Source: Candidatus Bathyarchaeota archaeon (lineage in GTDB: Archaea; Thermoproteota; Bathyarchaeia; Bathyarchaeales; Bathycorpusculaceae). From it: a stretch of 64,000 bases of DNA. Location of the stretch: the NCBI GenBank assembly GCA_026014595.1, contig JAOZHY010000009.1:124001-188000 (forward strand), written 5' to 3'. The notes beneath the pieces were generated by a model. The model saw only the letters and a program-made list of their open reading frames with translations, did no database searches and had not been told where the DNA came from. This document shows positions 35,604-45,280 of the stretch, in pieces; positions within the stretch are counted from its first letter, which is position 1; each line of letters begins with the position of its first letter. Made by a program: the position numbers and the translations under genes.

Positions 35604-35958
35604 TTGGATTCTTATTCGCTTGTTTCCAGATGAATCCCGAATTGAATAGTTGATGGAAAGAGCATTCGGAGATGTTGACCTTGAGATGTCAGAGAAGCGT
35701 GATTTTTAAGGAAGCAGAAAACTTCGGTAAAATGAACTCGTATAAGTTGCCTATGTAACTCTGAGGAATCTCTGGAATAATACTGTAAGAACGAGTCTGC
35801 ACCGTCATTTTTCCCTACTTCATAATAATGCGTCTGAAATAAAGCTGTTCTCTTAGTCGCAAACCTTTAACCCATGGGTCTGGCTATGCAGAGAAAAAAT
35901 GCATGCGTTTTTAATAGAGAACTTCATATTTGAACAAATGGAAGCGTTGTGATGCGGT
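35604..35958. other. Intergenic region before the phosphohexomutase gene
   Basis: No gene supported. It holds the upstream end of the decayed protease (minus strand) and the promoter region of the phosphohexomutase. No repeat or structured element recognised. Confidence 0.4.
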
Positions 35959-37302
35959 GTGAGCATCTTCAGAGCTTATGATATTAGAGGAATTTATGGC
36001 AAAGACTTGACAAAAGAAGTCATGTCCAGAATTGGTCAGGCCGTTGGAACCCTGTTTCCCGGCACATTCACTATAGGGAGAGACTTCAGAGAACACGGTG
36101 CCCAACTTGAAGAAGCGTTCGTTTCAGGATTAAAGAAAACTGGCGCGAACGCCACGCTAGTCGGGCCAAGTCCAGCGAGCCTTTGCGTCTTCGCGAATTG
36201 GAAAAGAGGGAACAACGTCACTGCTTATGTAACAGCGTCTCATCTGCCTGCAGAATGGAATGGCATAAAGTTTTTTGACAAAGAAGGTGTCGGTTTCTTT
36301 GAAGAAGATAACAAGAAATTGGGTGAACTGAGTTTCTCGGGGGATTTCAAAACTGGAAGCGGAGTTTCGCAAGAGCTCAAGGAAATGGACAAAGAGTATG
36401 CTGGTTTTATTGCGGAGAGAATATACCCTGAGAAAATACGAGTTGTAGTTGACTTTGGAAACGGAGCAGCATGTTTAGTCGTGCCAAAAATCCTCAAGAG
36501 AATCGGCGTAGAAGCATCTTTCCTGTTCGATTGGCCAGACCCAAAGTTCTCAAACAGAGATCCAGAGCCGAAACCTGAATCTCTAACTGCTCTCTGCGAG
36601 AGGGTTGTGAGAGAGAAGGCAGATCTTGGAGTAGCTTTCGATGGGGACGGAGATAGAGCAATATTCGTTGATGATAAAGGCAAAGTCATAATGACCGAGC
36701 AAAGTGCCATCCTCTTCATCAGAGATATAATGAAGACACAGAAAGGACCAGTTGTAGCCAACATCGAATGCTCTGACATAATAGAGGAAGAAGTCAAAAG
36801 ATATGGGCAAGAAGTTTTCAGAATACCTGTAGGCCATACGTTTTTGGTTCAGCAAACCAAAAAGCACAACGCCGTTTTCGGGGTTGAAAAATCAGGACAC
36901 ATATGCGTTCCAAAATTTTTCTGGTTTGACGATGCAATAATCAACAGCATTTACATAATTGAAATAGTATCCAAGATGGGAACCAAACTGTCGAGAGTAA
37001 TCTCAGAGTTGCCAACGAGGTTTTTTAAGAGATTTGAAATCGAGTGCTCTGATGACGTCAAGTTTCAGGTAATCAGCCAGATAACAGAGAGAGCCATGCA
37101 AGCATACGATCACGTAACTACAATGGACGGCGTAAAGATCACTTTTCCGGATTCATGGGCATTAATCAGGGCATCAAATACTTCACCTATGATTCGATTG
37201 TCGATAGAAGCAAAAGAGCAAAAACGCCTGGATGAGCTCGTAGACGAAATGACAAAACTGATAAAGCTCTTTAACCTAAATATTAAACCGCCTAAGCCTT
37301 AG
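35959..37302 (+). CDS. Phosphomannomutase/phosphoglucomutase
   Basis: 447 residues of the alpha-D-phosphohexomutase family. It interconverts hexose 1- and 6-phosphates. Catalytic serine loop: YVTASHLPAEWNG. The metal loop is AFDGDGDRAIFVD, the sugar-binding loop VEKSGHICVP and the phosphate-binding loop IRASNTSPMIRLS. The start is GTG 35959 (FRAYDIRGIYGKDL). Next to a glycogen phosphorylase in the same island, it could convert glucose-1-phosphate to glucose-6-phosphate. Confidence 0.93.
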   Translation: MSIFRAYDIRGIYGKDLTKEVMSRIGQAVGTLFPGTFTIGRDFREHGAQLEEAFVSGLKKTGANATLVGPSPASLCVFANWKRGNNVTAYVTASHLPAEWNGIKFFDKEGVGFFEEDNKKLGELSFSGDFKTGSGVSQELKEMDKEYAGFIAERIYPEKIRVVVDFGNGAACLVVPKILKRIGVEASFLFDWPDPKFSNRDPEPKPESLTALCERVVREKADLGVAFDGDGDRAIFVDDKGKVIMTEQSAILFIRDIMKTQKGPVVANIECSDIIEEEVKRYGQEVFRIPVGHTFLVQQTKKHNAVFGVEKSGHICVPKFFWFDDAIINSIYIIEIVSKMGTKLSRVISELPTRFFKRFEIECSDDVKFQVISQITERAMQAYDHVTTMDGVKITFPDSWALIRASNTSPMIRLSIEAKEQKRLDELVDEMTKLIKLFNLNIKPPKP

Positions 37303-37362
37303 GAATTACTGCCTAAACAAAATAAGGCGCTTGGCATTGTAAAAGTCCGCTGGGGTTTGATT

Positions 37363-39807
37363 ATGAATGAGGTTGTTTTATCCACAGAACAAGCAAAGAA
37401 AGTTGCTGTTGATGAGCTACTGAGCAAGCTCTCGGCCACAAAAGACGGACTTTCCACAGCTCAGGCAAATGAGCGACTTCAACAGTACGGACCAAATGAG
37501 ATTCCTGAGAAAAAAGAGAATCCCGTCCTCAAGTTTCTGTCTTATTTTTGGGGTCCAATCCCGTGGATGATAGAAGCAGCCGTAGTAATGTCCGCAATCA
37601 TCCAACACTGGCCCGATTTCGCAATAATCTTGACGCTTCTGATGGTGAACGCGGTTGTGGGCTTCTGGCAGGAACATCAAGCTGGCAACGCTATTGAACA
37701 ACTCAAACAGAGGTTAGCTCTCAAAGCGCGAGTGCTACGTGACGGTAAATGGCAGGAAAAGCCAGCAGGTGAATTAGTTCCTGGCGACGTTGTGCGAGTG
37801 CGCCTAGGTGATATCGTACCTGCTGATGTAAAACTGATTGAAGGAGACTACTTGCTTGCTGATGAATCAGCGCTTACAGGAGAATCTCTGCCTGTCGAGA
37901 AGCATCAGTCGGATGTAGCATATGCAAGTTCAATCGTACGACAGGGTGAAATGAATGCTCTCGTCGTCAATACGGGAACAAAAACCTACTTTGGCAAAAC
38001 AACCAAACTGGTCGAGGAAGCAAAAACTAGGAGCCACTTCCAAAAAGCCATAGTCAAGATAGGCGACTACCTGATTCTTCTCGCAATTGCCCTAGTTGCT
38101 GTAATATTTCTAGTTTCGATTTTTCGAGGGCAAAGCGTACTTGATGTAATCCAGTTCTCGTTAGTTTTGACGGTTGCTGCGATTCCAGCTGCGCTTCCGG
38201 CGGTTCTCTCGGTCACTTTGGCAATTGGTGCGGTTGCTCTTGCCAAGAAAGAAGCCATCGTCAGCAAATTGGTTTCAATAGAGGAAATGGCTGGAATGGA
38301 TACTCTTTGCTCAGACAAAACGGGCACCATCACCAAGAACGAGCTTACTTTGGGAGGAACAAAAACTTATGGCAAATTCTCTGAAAGTGACGTTTTGTTG
38401 TTTGGTTCGCTTGCTTCTAGAGAGGAAGATCAGGATCCAATTGACAAAGCCATTTTGGTTAGAGCAAAGAGCACATCGGCAATTGCTGACTCGATTGGCA
38501 AGTTCAAAATAATTAGTTTTAGACCTTTTGATCCTGTTTCAAAGCGAACCGAAGCGGAAGTGCAAAAAGATGGCAACCGGTTCAAAGTAGCAAAGGGAGC
38601 CCCTCAGGCCATCCTTTCTCTTGTAGAGAACAAAGAGTCGATAAATGAAGAGTTGGCTGGAGATGTCGATACTTTTGCTAAAAAAGGTTACCGGGCTTTG
38701 GGCGTTGCTCAGACTGACAATAAAAACAAATGGAATTATGTTGGTTTATTTGGTCTTTACGATCCGCCGCGGGAAGATTCAGCTGATACAATAAAAACAG
38801 CTAAGTCCATGGGGGTCGACGTAAAAATGGTTACAGGCGACCATATTGCCATAGCAAAAGAAATTTCACAGCAGGTAAACCTTGGCATCAACATTGTTTT
38901 GCCTGATTCATTCCTTAAAGAGCCTGATAGGCATGCGCAACGCCTTGTTGAGGAGGCTGAAGGGTTTGCCGAGGTTTTACCGGAGCACAAGTACCATATC
39001 GTTGAGCTACTTCAAAACAGCGGACACATTGTTGGGATGACAGGAGACGGAGTAAACGATGCTCCCGCACTAAAGAAAGCGGATTCAGGAATTGCTGTTG
39101 CTGGCGCGACTGATGCAGCAAAATCAGCTGCAGATATAGTGCTAACAAAACCTGGTTTGTCCGTGATTATTGACGCAATTAAAGAGAGCCGTAAGATTTT
39201 CCAGAGGATGACTAACTACGGAACCTATCGAATAGCCGAGACTATACGTGTGCTTTTGTTTATTACAGCCTCGATTGTTATTTTTCAGTTTTATCCAGTC
39301 ACCGCTCTAATGATAGTTTTGCTAGCGCTTCTTAATGATCTGCCGATAATGACGATAGCATATGACAATGTGAAGTACTCTGATAAACCGGAGAGATGGA
39401 ACATGAGGACCCTGCTGGGAATCGCTACGTTTCTTGGGATAATAGGTGTTTTTTCATCTTTCGGTATTCTTTACATTGGCAATGTTGTGCTTAAGTTGGA
39501 TCCTCTTGTGCTTCAGTCTTTCATTTATCTGAAACTCTCTGTTGCTGGGCATTTGACAGTTTTTGTTGCCAGAACAAAAGGTCCATTTTGGTCTGTTAGG
39601 CCTGCAAAGCCGCTTGTTTTCGCAGTAATTATTACTCAACTAATTGCTACTATTATTACAGTGTATGGTATTTTGCTTCCTGCAATGGGGTGGGGTTTGG
39701 CTTTGCTGGTGTGGGGTTATGCTCTGTTATTCTTTGTTGTGGCTGACTTTGCGAAAGTTCAATTGTACAGGTTGCTAGACCATTCAGGCATAAAGTCTCG
39801 AAGATGA
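37363..39807 (+). CDS. P3A-type proton-pumping ATPase (copy 1)
   Basis: 814 residues. Order: N-terminal LSTAQANERLQQYGPNEIPEKK, actuator motif TGES, phosphorylation site CSDKTGTITKNEL, ATP-binding KGAPQAILSL, hinge MTGDGVNDAPALKKADSG, then six C-terminal membrane segments. There are no metal-binding CPx or Ca-type residues; the pattern is of plasma-membrane H+-ATPases. ATG 37363 follows GGGG. A second, similar ATPase is encoded tail to tail at 40356-42797. Together they could energise or de-acidify the cell. Confidence 0.92.
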   Translation: MNEVVLSTEQAKKVAVDELLSKLSATKDGLSTAQANERLQQYGPNEIPEKKENPVLKFLSYFWGPIPWMIEAAVVMSAIIQHWPDFAIILTLLMVNAVVGFWQEHQAGNAIEQLKQRLALKARVLRDGKWQEKPAGELVPGDVVRVRLGDIVPADVKLIEGDYLLADESALTGESLPVEKHQSDVAYASSIVRQGEMNALVVNTGTKTYFGKTTKLVEEAKTRSHFQKAIVKIGDYLILLAIALVAVIFLVSIFRGQSVLDVIQFSLVLTVAAIPAALPAVLSVTLAIGAVALAKKEAIVSKLVSIEEMAGMDTLCSDKTGTITKNELTLGGTKTYGKFSESDVLLFGSLASREEDQDPIDKAILVRAKSTSAIADSIGKFKIISFRPFDPVSKRTEAEVQKDGNRFKVAKGAPQAILSLVENKESINEELAGDVDTFAKKGYRALGVAQTDNKNKWNYVGLFGLYDPPREDSADTIKTAKSMGVDVKMVTGDHIAIAKEISQQVNLGINIVLPDSFLKEPDRHAQRLVEEAEGFAEVLPEHKYHIVELLQNSGHIVGMTGDGVNDAPALKKADSGIAVAGATDAAKSAADIVLTKPGLSVIIDAIKESRKIFQRMTNYGTYRIAETIRVLLFITASIVIFQFYPVTALMIVLLALLNDLPIMTIAYDNVKYSDKPERWNMRTLLGIATFLGIIGVFSSFGILYIGNVVLKLDPLVLQSFIYLKLSVAGHLTVFVARTKGPFWSVRPAKPLVFAVIITQLIATIITVYGILLPAMGWGLALLVWGYALLFFVVADFAKVQLYRLLDHSGIKSRR

Positions 39808-39933
39808 AAAACTTATGCTTGACTAATGCTTAAGCGGACGCTTCTATAGAGATTTAAATATTTTGCCCAATTGATAATATAATATTGAGAAAAAGAAAGA
39901 AGGCCAAAATGAGCAACAAAAATTGTTTCGCTC

Positions 39934-40233
39934 CTAGAGGGTTTTTGCCACTTCACTAAGGGGTTGGACTGGTCTCACTTCAACAGTCATCGGTCCGAAG
40001 AATTTTGTGATTACCGCCGAATTCTCCGCTTCCATAGTGAAGAAGCCTTTGTGGTCTGCACCTGTGTCTTTTGGGCAGCTCATGTAAGCTGCGTCGATTT
40101 TGATACCTACTTTCTTGACATTTGCTTCTGAAAACAGTTGCTTTATCATTGTTTTGCCTTCTGGCTTCAGCAGAGGACATTGAGCCGCTGGGTGAGAGTG
40201 GGTGGCTTCAAATAACAACAAGTTCACCTCCAA
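39934..40233 (-). CDS. Small protein between the two ATPases, unknown
   Basis: 99 residues. Conserved-looking positions: FEATHSHPAAQCPLL, YMSCPKDTGADHKGFF, and PVQPLSEVAKTL. The His and Cys residues could bind a metal or haem. No family firmly recognised, but the sequence looks like a genuine globular protein. It is on the same strand as the second ATPase and downstream of it. Confidence 0.65.
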   Translation of the reverse strand: MEVNLLLFEATHSHPAAQCPLLKPEGKTMIKQLFSEANVKKVGIKIDAAYMSCPKDTGADHKGFFTMEAENSAVITKFFGPMTVEVRPVQPLSEVAKTL

Positions 40234-40355
40234 ATCCGCTATTTACAACAACTCCAACAGGACTTTCAGAAAAAGCGAAATAATATGCATTTTCCAAAAC
40301 TCCTACAGAACAATTTCCGCAACACAGAATTTAAGAGTTACTTCGAGAAATTGGC

Positions 40356-42797
40356 TTACCAAGTTATTTTTGCCCGAGTATTCAAAAGGAATTTTGCAGT
40401 GTCATTAATCACGAAAGAAAAAACAGCTGAAAGGCCCATTATCAAAAGTGTTTGAGTTATTGACACCGCTGGCAGATTTGGAATCCCAATGGTCACTATT
40501 GCAGTTCCAACAACTAGGCTTAGGATAATTGCGTACAGGAGAGTCTTGCTTGGCATTGAGTTCCAGAAATGTCCCCTCTCCCTCACGTTAAAGATAAGGA
40601 AAATAGCAGAGTAGAAAAGAATCTCGAATGTTAGTGTGAAAACCAACGGGTTGTCGACTGCCACATGGAAATACTTCAAGACTATGTAGAGCAGCGCAAA
40701 GGATTCAGCAATAACTAGAAGACCAAGTACGATTGCTGCTTTAACGGCGCCTTTTAGTTCCCAAGTGTCTGGCTTATTTGAGGGACTGAACTTGTCTGTG
40801 GAAAGCGCGATCTTCACAAAATCAGTCAAAAAGAAATAAGCGATTATGGCAAAAGCTGAAACTACGTAGTTTCCAGTTAAAATAAACGAGAGGACTGAAA
40901 AAGTGGCTACTTGGAATGTGCGGACAATTTTGCTGACGATCCAAGCTATTATTCGTTCGTAAATTACCCGACCGTTCTGAACAAGATCAACAATGTTCGT
41001 AAGGCCTTCATTGACGAGCACTACACTTGCTGCTCCTTTGGCGACGTCAGTGGCATTGCTCACAGCTATGCCTACTTCTGCTTGACGCAAAGCGGGTGCA
41101 TCATTAACTCCGTCTCCAGTCATGCCCACAACGTGTTTGCGCATTTGCAGGCTCTTAACGATGGCGTACTTGTCTTCAGGATAGACCTCTGCAAATACTT
41201 CACTTTTTTCAGCTTCTCCCTGAGCTTCCATTGCGTCTTCTTTGTTACATTCCTTCAGATCAGCCGCTCGAATCACGTTCTCTCCTAAATCGATGCCTTT
41301 GGAGATTTCCTTCGCTATGGGCAACGCATCGCCTGTCAGCATTTTTACGGATATGCCCAGTTCCTTCAGCTTATGTATTAGATTCTTTGAATCGGGTCGT
41401 GGGGCATCATAAAGCGCTGCCAAACCCACGAGTTGAAGTCTACCTTTTACTTCGCTTTTGGCAACGGCCAAGGTTCGATATCCTTTATCGGCGTATTCTT
41501 GCATTTGAGTCTCAAGAGTCGCGGTTGCTTCGCTGCCGTATCCGCATGATGCTGCAACAGTTTTGACTGCGCCTTTCATTACTTTGTACTCGTTATTACC
41601 GACTTGGACAACTGCTTCCGTTTTCCTTGTCTTGGGGTCAAATGGAACAAAACTCTTTTGAGAAAAATTAGCTGGGTTAAGTTTTTGCTCTTTGACAATA
41701 CTGATGAACGCCAAGTCGATAGGGTCTTGATTTGCTTCCTGTGAAGCAAAAAAGCCGGTTAAGATTACATCTTGTTCAGTGAATCCCTTTTGTGGGATAA
41801 CTTTTGCCAATGACAGTTTGTTCATGGTTATGGTTCCGGTTTTGTCGGCGCAAAGCACGTCCATTGTCGCTGCATCCTCTGCAGCGCTTAATCTCGTGAC
41901 TATGACACCTTTCTTTGCCAACTCCATTGAGCCCAAGGCCATTGTAACCGTGAACATAGCGGGCAGAGCCACAGGGATTGCCGACAATAGAACAACCAGA
42001 ATAATTGGCAAAACGTCAAGAATGCTAAATCCTCGTGCCAACGAGAAGGCAATTGCTATGATTATTAATGCCGAAACTACACTGAGAAGCCATTTCACGA
42101 CGTTTGAAGTAACAGCTTCGATATGCAGTTTTGGCTTGGCTATTTGAATAAGCTGAGTAGTTCTGCCAAAGTAGGTCTTGACACCTGTGGCAGTAACGAG
42201 GGCGTTAGATTCTCCATGTTTAACAATTGAACCAGAGTATACTATTTCCCCTGGTTTTCTCTCTACAGCCATTGACTCACCCGTTAATGCTGATTGATCA
42301 ACTTCAAGATTACCATCGACTAACTTCACGTCTGCTGGAACAAAGTCACCAGGTCTAATCCTCACAATGTCACTTGGCACAAGTTCTCTTGCGGGCAAGA
42401 CTGCCCATGAGCCATCTCTGAGAACGCGGGCGTTGACATGTAGTTTCTCCTTTAGGGATTCAACAGCGCCTGAAGCTCTCTGCTCCTCCACAAAACCCAA
42501 TACAGCGTTGAGAACTAGTAGTCCAAATACGATGTATACGTCCGAGTATCTTTGCAGAAACCATGATAGGACAATTATTATTTCAAGCATCCATGCGCTC
42601 AAACCCCAGAACTTCCTGGCAAATTGGAGTATTCGGCTGGGTTTCTTTTCTGGGACTTCGTTAAACCCGTACTGCTTCAGTTTCTCTTGAGCTATTGTTG
42701 AGCTGAGTCCTGTCTTGAGTAGGTCAGGGTTCAGGGTCTCCGCTGGTTCTTCATGGGGTGATTCATTAGATTGCTCTTTCTTATCGGAGAGATTCAT
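40356..42797 (-). CDS. P3A-type proton-pumping ATPase (copy 2)
   Basis: 813 residues with the same layout as copy 1: LKQYGFNEVPEKKPS, DQSALTGESMAVE, CADKTGTITMNKLS, MTGDGVNDAPALRQAEVG, and six terminal membrane segments. The sequences are clearly homologous but well diverged, so the pair is not a recent duplication. The short N-terminal extension is acidic (SNESPHEEPAE). It converges with copy 1, with the 99-residue protein between them. Confidence 0.92.
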   Translation of the reverse strand: MNLSDKKEQSNESPHEEPAETLNPDLLKTGLSSTIAQEKLKQYGFNEVPEKKPSRILQFARKFWGLSAWMLEIIIVLSWFLQRYSDVYIVFGLLVLNAVLGFVEEQRASGAVESLKEKLHVNARVLRDGSWAVLPARELVPSDIVRIRPGDFVPADVKLVDGNLEVDQSALTGESMAVERKPGEIVYSGSIVKHGESNALVTATGVKTYFGRTTQLIQIAKPKLHIEAVTSNVVKWLLSVVSALIIIAIAFSLARGFSILDVLPIILVVLLSAIPVALPAMFTVTMALGSMELAKKGVIVTRLSAAEDAATMDVLCADKTGTITMNKLSLAKVIPQKGFTEQDVILTGFFASQEANQDPIDLAFISIVKEQKLNPANFSQKSFVPFDPKTRKTEAVVQVGNNEYKVMKGAVKTVAASCGYGSEATATLETQMQEYADKGYRTLAVAKSEVKGRLQLVGLAALYDAPRPDSKNLIHKLKELGISVKMLTGDALPIAKEISKGIDLGENVIRAADLKECNKEDAMEAQGEAEKSEVFAEVYPEDKYAIVKSLQMRKHVVGMTGDGVNDAPALRQAEVGIAVSNATDVAKGAASVVLVNEGLTNIVDLVQNGRVIYERIIAWIVSKIVRTFQVATFSVLSFILTGNYVVSAFAIIAYFFLTDFVKIALSTDKFSPSNKPDTWELKGAVKAAIVLGLLVIAESFALLYIVLKYFHVAVDNPLVFTLTFEILFYSAIFLIFNVRERGHFWNSMPSKTLLYAIILSLVVGTAIVTIGIPNLPAVSITQTLLIMGLSAVFSFVINDTAKFLLNTRAKITW

Positions 42798-42860
42798 CCG
42801 TTAATACTTCGTGCAAGCGTTTTTCTGGGAAAGTTGCTTTAGGCAATGTCGTTGAAGACA

Positions 42861-43157
42861 TCAAAGGTTCATATGTTCTCCGATTATATGATTGTAGTGT
42901 TCAGGGGGCATTAGTGAGCCAAAGGCTCTAGCTACGACCTCGCTTAATGCTGGGTGGATGTGCATTGCCGCCATAAGGGGCTGCACATTTTGTTCAGAAG
43001 TGTACATCAAGTTAACTATTTCCTGGATCAAGATTGATGCCTGCGGTCCAATGATGTGTGCGCCAAGGATTTTTCCAGTTGGATTTTCCTGCAGGAAAGC
43101 GCTAGCCAGCTCCATTCCGGAACCTGTTCCAACGATGATTAGATTGTAATTCTTCAA
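42861..43157 (-). pseudogene. Pyridine-nucleotide disulfide oxidoreductase with a large internal deletion
   Basis: The first 15 residues (KNYNLIIVGTGSGME) are the FAD-binding start of the dihydrolipoamide dehydrogenase / mercuric reductase family. They are joined directly to the C-terminal dimerisation domain (NPTGKILGAHIIGPQASILIQ, MHIHPALSEVVARAF). Some 330 residues, including the redox disulfide, are missing. The frame is kept, so a small protein could still be made, but no enzyme activity is expected. Confidence 0.85.
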
Positions 43158-43362
43158 AATTGCGCACCAAATGAAAATTACGGTGTCAAGTTTAAAGCTA
43201 TTTCTAAAAGGTAAATACTCCGTGACCTTGATTGGCTTACTCGAGTCTGCGAAGAGTCAATACGCTAAGACTAAAGATGTTAGAGGAGGCATCAAGTTTT
43301 ATTCTTCCTTCTGAATATACAGATGAAAGCACGCTAGAAAGCTTTCAGAGGAGTGTACAGGT

Positions 43363-43785
43363 TTGTCAGAGTTGATTTCAACTAAGTTGGAGTTACTTGA
43401 TGGTTACAGGTTCAAGGTTGGATTTGATGTGGAAGGTGTTCCAACCCTTGTTGTGGATGAGATGAAGCCGATTGGGGAAGGTTTGGGTCCGAATCCTACG
43501 CGATTGTTATCAACTGCTGTTGGTCATTGTCTCAGCTCCAGTCTTCTGTTTTGCCTTGGCAAAGCTAAGGTAAAAGTCAAAAAACTCACCACCACGGTAA
43601 AAGCCGATGTAGAAAGGAACAAAGAGGGTTACCTCAGAATTGCAGGCTTAGATGTTCAACTTCACCTTGAGGTAAATGAAGGTGATAAGGCGGGGGTTCT
43701 GCGTTGCTTGAGCATCTTTGAGAACTATTGCACAGTGACTCAAAGCGTGAGGAAAGGAATTGAGGTGAAAGTCAGCGTAAACTAA
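43363..43785 (+). CDS. OsmC-family peroxiredoxin-like protein
   Basis: 140 residues with the OsmC fold. The two redox cysteines appear in TAVGHCLSSSLLFCL and FENYCTVTQSVRKG. Relatives reduce organic peroxides. The start is TTG 43363. It is the last cargo gene before the three-hairpin array and the plasmid-like module. Confidence 0.85.
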   Translation: MSELISTKLELLDGYRFKVGFDVEGVPTLVVDEMKPIGEGLGPNPTRLLSTAVGHCLSSSLLFCLGKAKVKVKKLTTTVKADVERNKEGYLRIAGLDVQLHLEVNEGDKAGVLRCLSIFENYCTVTQSVRKGIEVKVSVN

Positions 43786-43918
43786 ACCGTAAATCTGTAG
43801 AGGCTTTTTGTTTGTTGGTCAACTTTTGTTAGAATACTGAGAATCCCAGTAACTCGTTGAAATAATATTCGAGTTTTCTGCTATTTCGAGGATCAAGTTC
43901 GATTCTAGAAGCAATAAG

Positions 43919-44118
43919 AGAAGAAGGTTGCTGCAGAAGCGTTTCTTCTTCTACCACTTGCGACTCGCTTCCCAAGCCGGACTTGAGCGAAAGAAGAAAA
44001 AACTGCCTTTTTCAGGGGAAAATCGATTTTTTCTTCTTCTTGCCAACTAACCAAAGTGGACTCATTAAAAAGAAGAAGAACAAATTTTCCGTAGGGATTC
44101 AGCCGTTTTTCTTCTTTT
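43919..44118. repeat. Array of three hairpins with GAAGAA/TTCTTC stems
   Basis: H1: AGAAGAAG 43919-43926 with CTTCTTCT 43945-43952 (8 bp). H2: AAGAAGAAAAAA 43991-44002 with TTTTTTCTTCTT 44027-44038 (12 bp perfect). H3: 44068-44081 with 44105-44118 (14 bp, one G-T). All share the AAGAAG core, so the arms can also pair with one another. It sits between OsmC and the minus-strand unknown gene, at the edge of the replication module. Terminator, origin structure or structured RNA are all possible. Confidence 0.7.
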
Positions 44119-44127
44119 ATGAGTTGA

Positions 44128-45000
44128 CTATTTCCAGGTCTGCGGGGCAGGTGGCTCATCAGAAAAGACCTGTATCCACTTAGCCGTTGTCTCCTCTGAC
44201 CATCTTAGCTGAGTTGCCTCGACAATTGGAACAATATCCGGGTAATGTTTGAGTATAATCTGCGCATGCTTCAACGTGTCCAGGTCGGCTGAATCTATGG
44301 CTTTTTTGCACCGCGCCATCAAGGAAAGATTATGGTTACCTTTCGCTTTATAGAGAAGCCAAGCTGCCAAGTTAAGAGCAGCCTCAGCGTTCTTTTTAAC
44401 GCGCTCTTGAGGCTCATTTTTCCAGCCCGCAAGAATTAAATCAGTCCGCAGCTGCTGAGCATTTAAAATACCCGTTTTCAAAGCAACCTCATTGAAGGTT
44501 GGTTCCCTAAGAAACCTGAACTCATGTCTCAACTCCTCAACCGCGTTCTTTATTTTGAAAAACTTCGTCTGAAGCTCAGCAATCCTTTTCTCCTTCTCAA
44601 CCTCAGACCGCGACTTAGAAAAGGCTAAGGGCGCTTTCTTGAGGGCATACTCTGTTGCTTCACTGCACCAGTAGAGCTTAAATGAAGGCGGCACCGGATA
44701 CTCGATCCACATCTGCTGCCTCAAAGGTTTCACAACAAGCTTCTCGCCATCGCCAGCAACTAACAGGTTCTTTACCAACTTGAACAGAATTTTCTTCTCA
44801 TCAAGATTGTTCCATTTTACTTGCAGCTTGCCCGTCGGCGATAACATAAAAAGTGTTGGGCTGTCTTTGAACCAGAACTGGATCAAGCCCTTCTGCGTCG
44901 TATCAGCAATCACAAGCGAATTCTTCACCAAGGCTTCGTATGTTGCATGCCAGTCTGCGTTTGTCTGGTAGACCACCTGTGAAGACACTTTTGACCACAA
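44128..45000 (-). CDS. Unknown protein of the plasmid-like module
   Basis: 290 residues, soluble. A beta-rich first half (LIQFWFKDSPTLFMLSPTGKLQVKWNN), a helical middle (SRSEVEKEKRIAELQTKFFKIKNAVEELRHEFRFL) and a C-terminal helical domain (AALNLAAWLLYKAKG). No motif recognised. It is the only gene of the right module on the minus strand, divergent from the RHH gene 57 bases away. Confidence 0.65.
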   Translation of the reverse strand: MWSKVSSQVVYQTNADWHATYEALVKNSLVIADTTQKGLIQFWFKDSPTLFMLSPTGKLQVKWNNLDEKKILFKLVKNLLVAGDGEKLVVKPLRQQMWIEYPVPPSFKLYWCSEATEYALKKAPLAFSKSRSEVEKEKRIAELQTKFFKIKNAVEELRHEFRFLREPTFNEVALKTGILNAQQLRTDLILAGWKNEPQERVKKNAEAALNLAAWLLYKAKGNHNLSLMARCKKAIDSADLDTLKHAQIILKHYPDIVPIVEATQLRWSEETTAKWIQVFSDEPPAPQTWK

Positions 45001-45057
45001 AATACCCCGTATCTGTTCGCCATTAATTTAAGCGTATGACAAAGGAACGTGTAAAAC

Positions 45058-45228
45058 TTGAAACGCTACAAGTGTAGAATTGCTTTAAGGTTAGAAGCAC
45101 CTGAAAGAGAGCGCCTAGAGCGGCTGATTTTTGAACGTAAATTCAAAACTCTCAGCCAAGCCATCCGAGCAGCCATACAAGAATTTCTCAACAACCCCGA
45201 ACTAAACAGCAGAGCAGGCGGAGGCTAA
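45058..45228 (+). CDS. Ribbon-helix-helix (CopG/Arc-type) protein
   Basis: 56 residues, too short for the ORF track. From TTG 45058 it reads KRYKCRIALRLEAPERERL, then ERLIFERKFKTLSQAIRAAI and EFL before a polar tail. A short beta strand followed by two helices with the LSQAIRAAI pattern is typical of RHH DNA-binding proteins that control plasmid copy number or autoregulate. It is first of the plus-strand run of the module. Confidence 0.7.
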   Translation: MKRYKCRIALRLEAPERERLERLIFERKFKTLSQAIRAAIQEFLNNPELNSRAGGG

Positions 45229-45280
45229 AAGCGATGACCCAACCACACGACAACGAAAGAGCCGAAGTGGAGAGTTAAAC

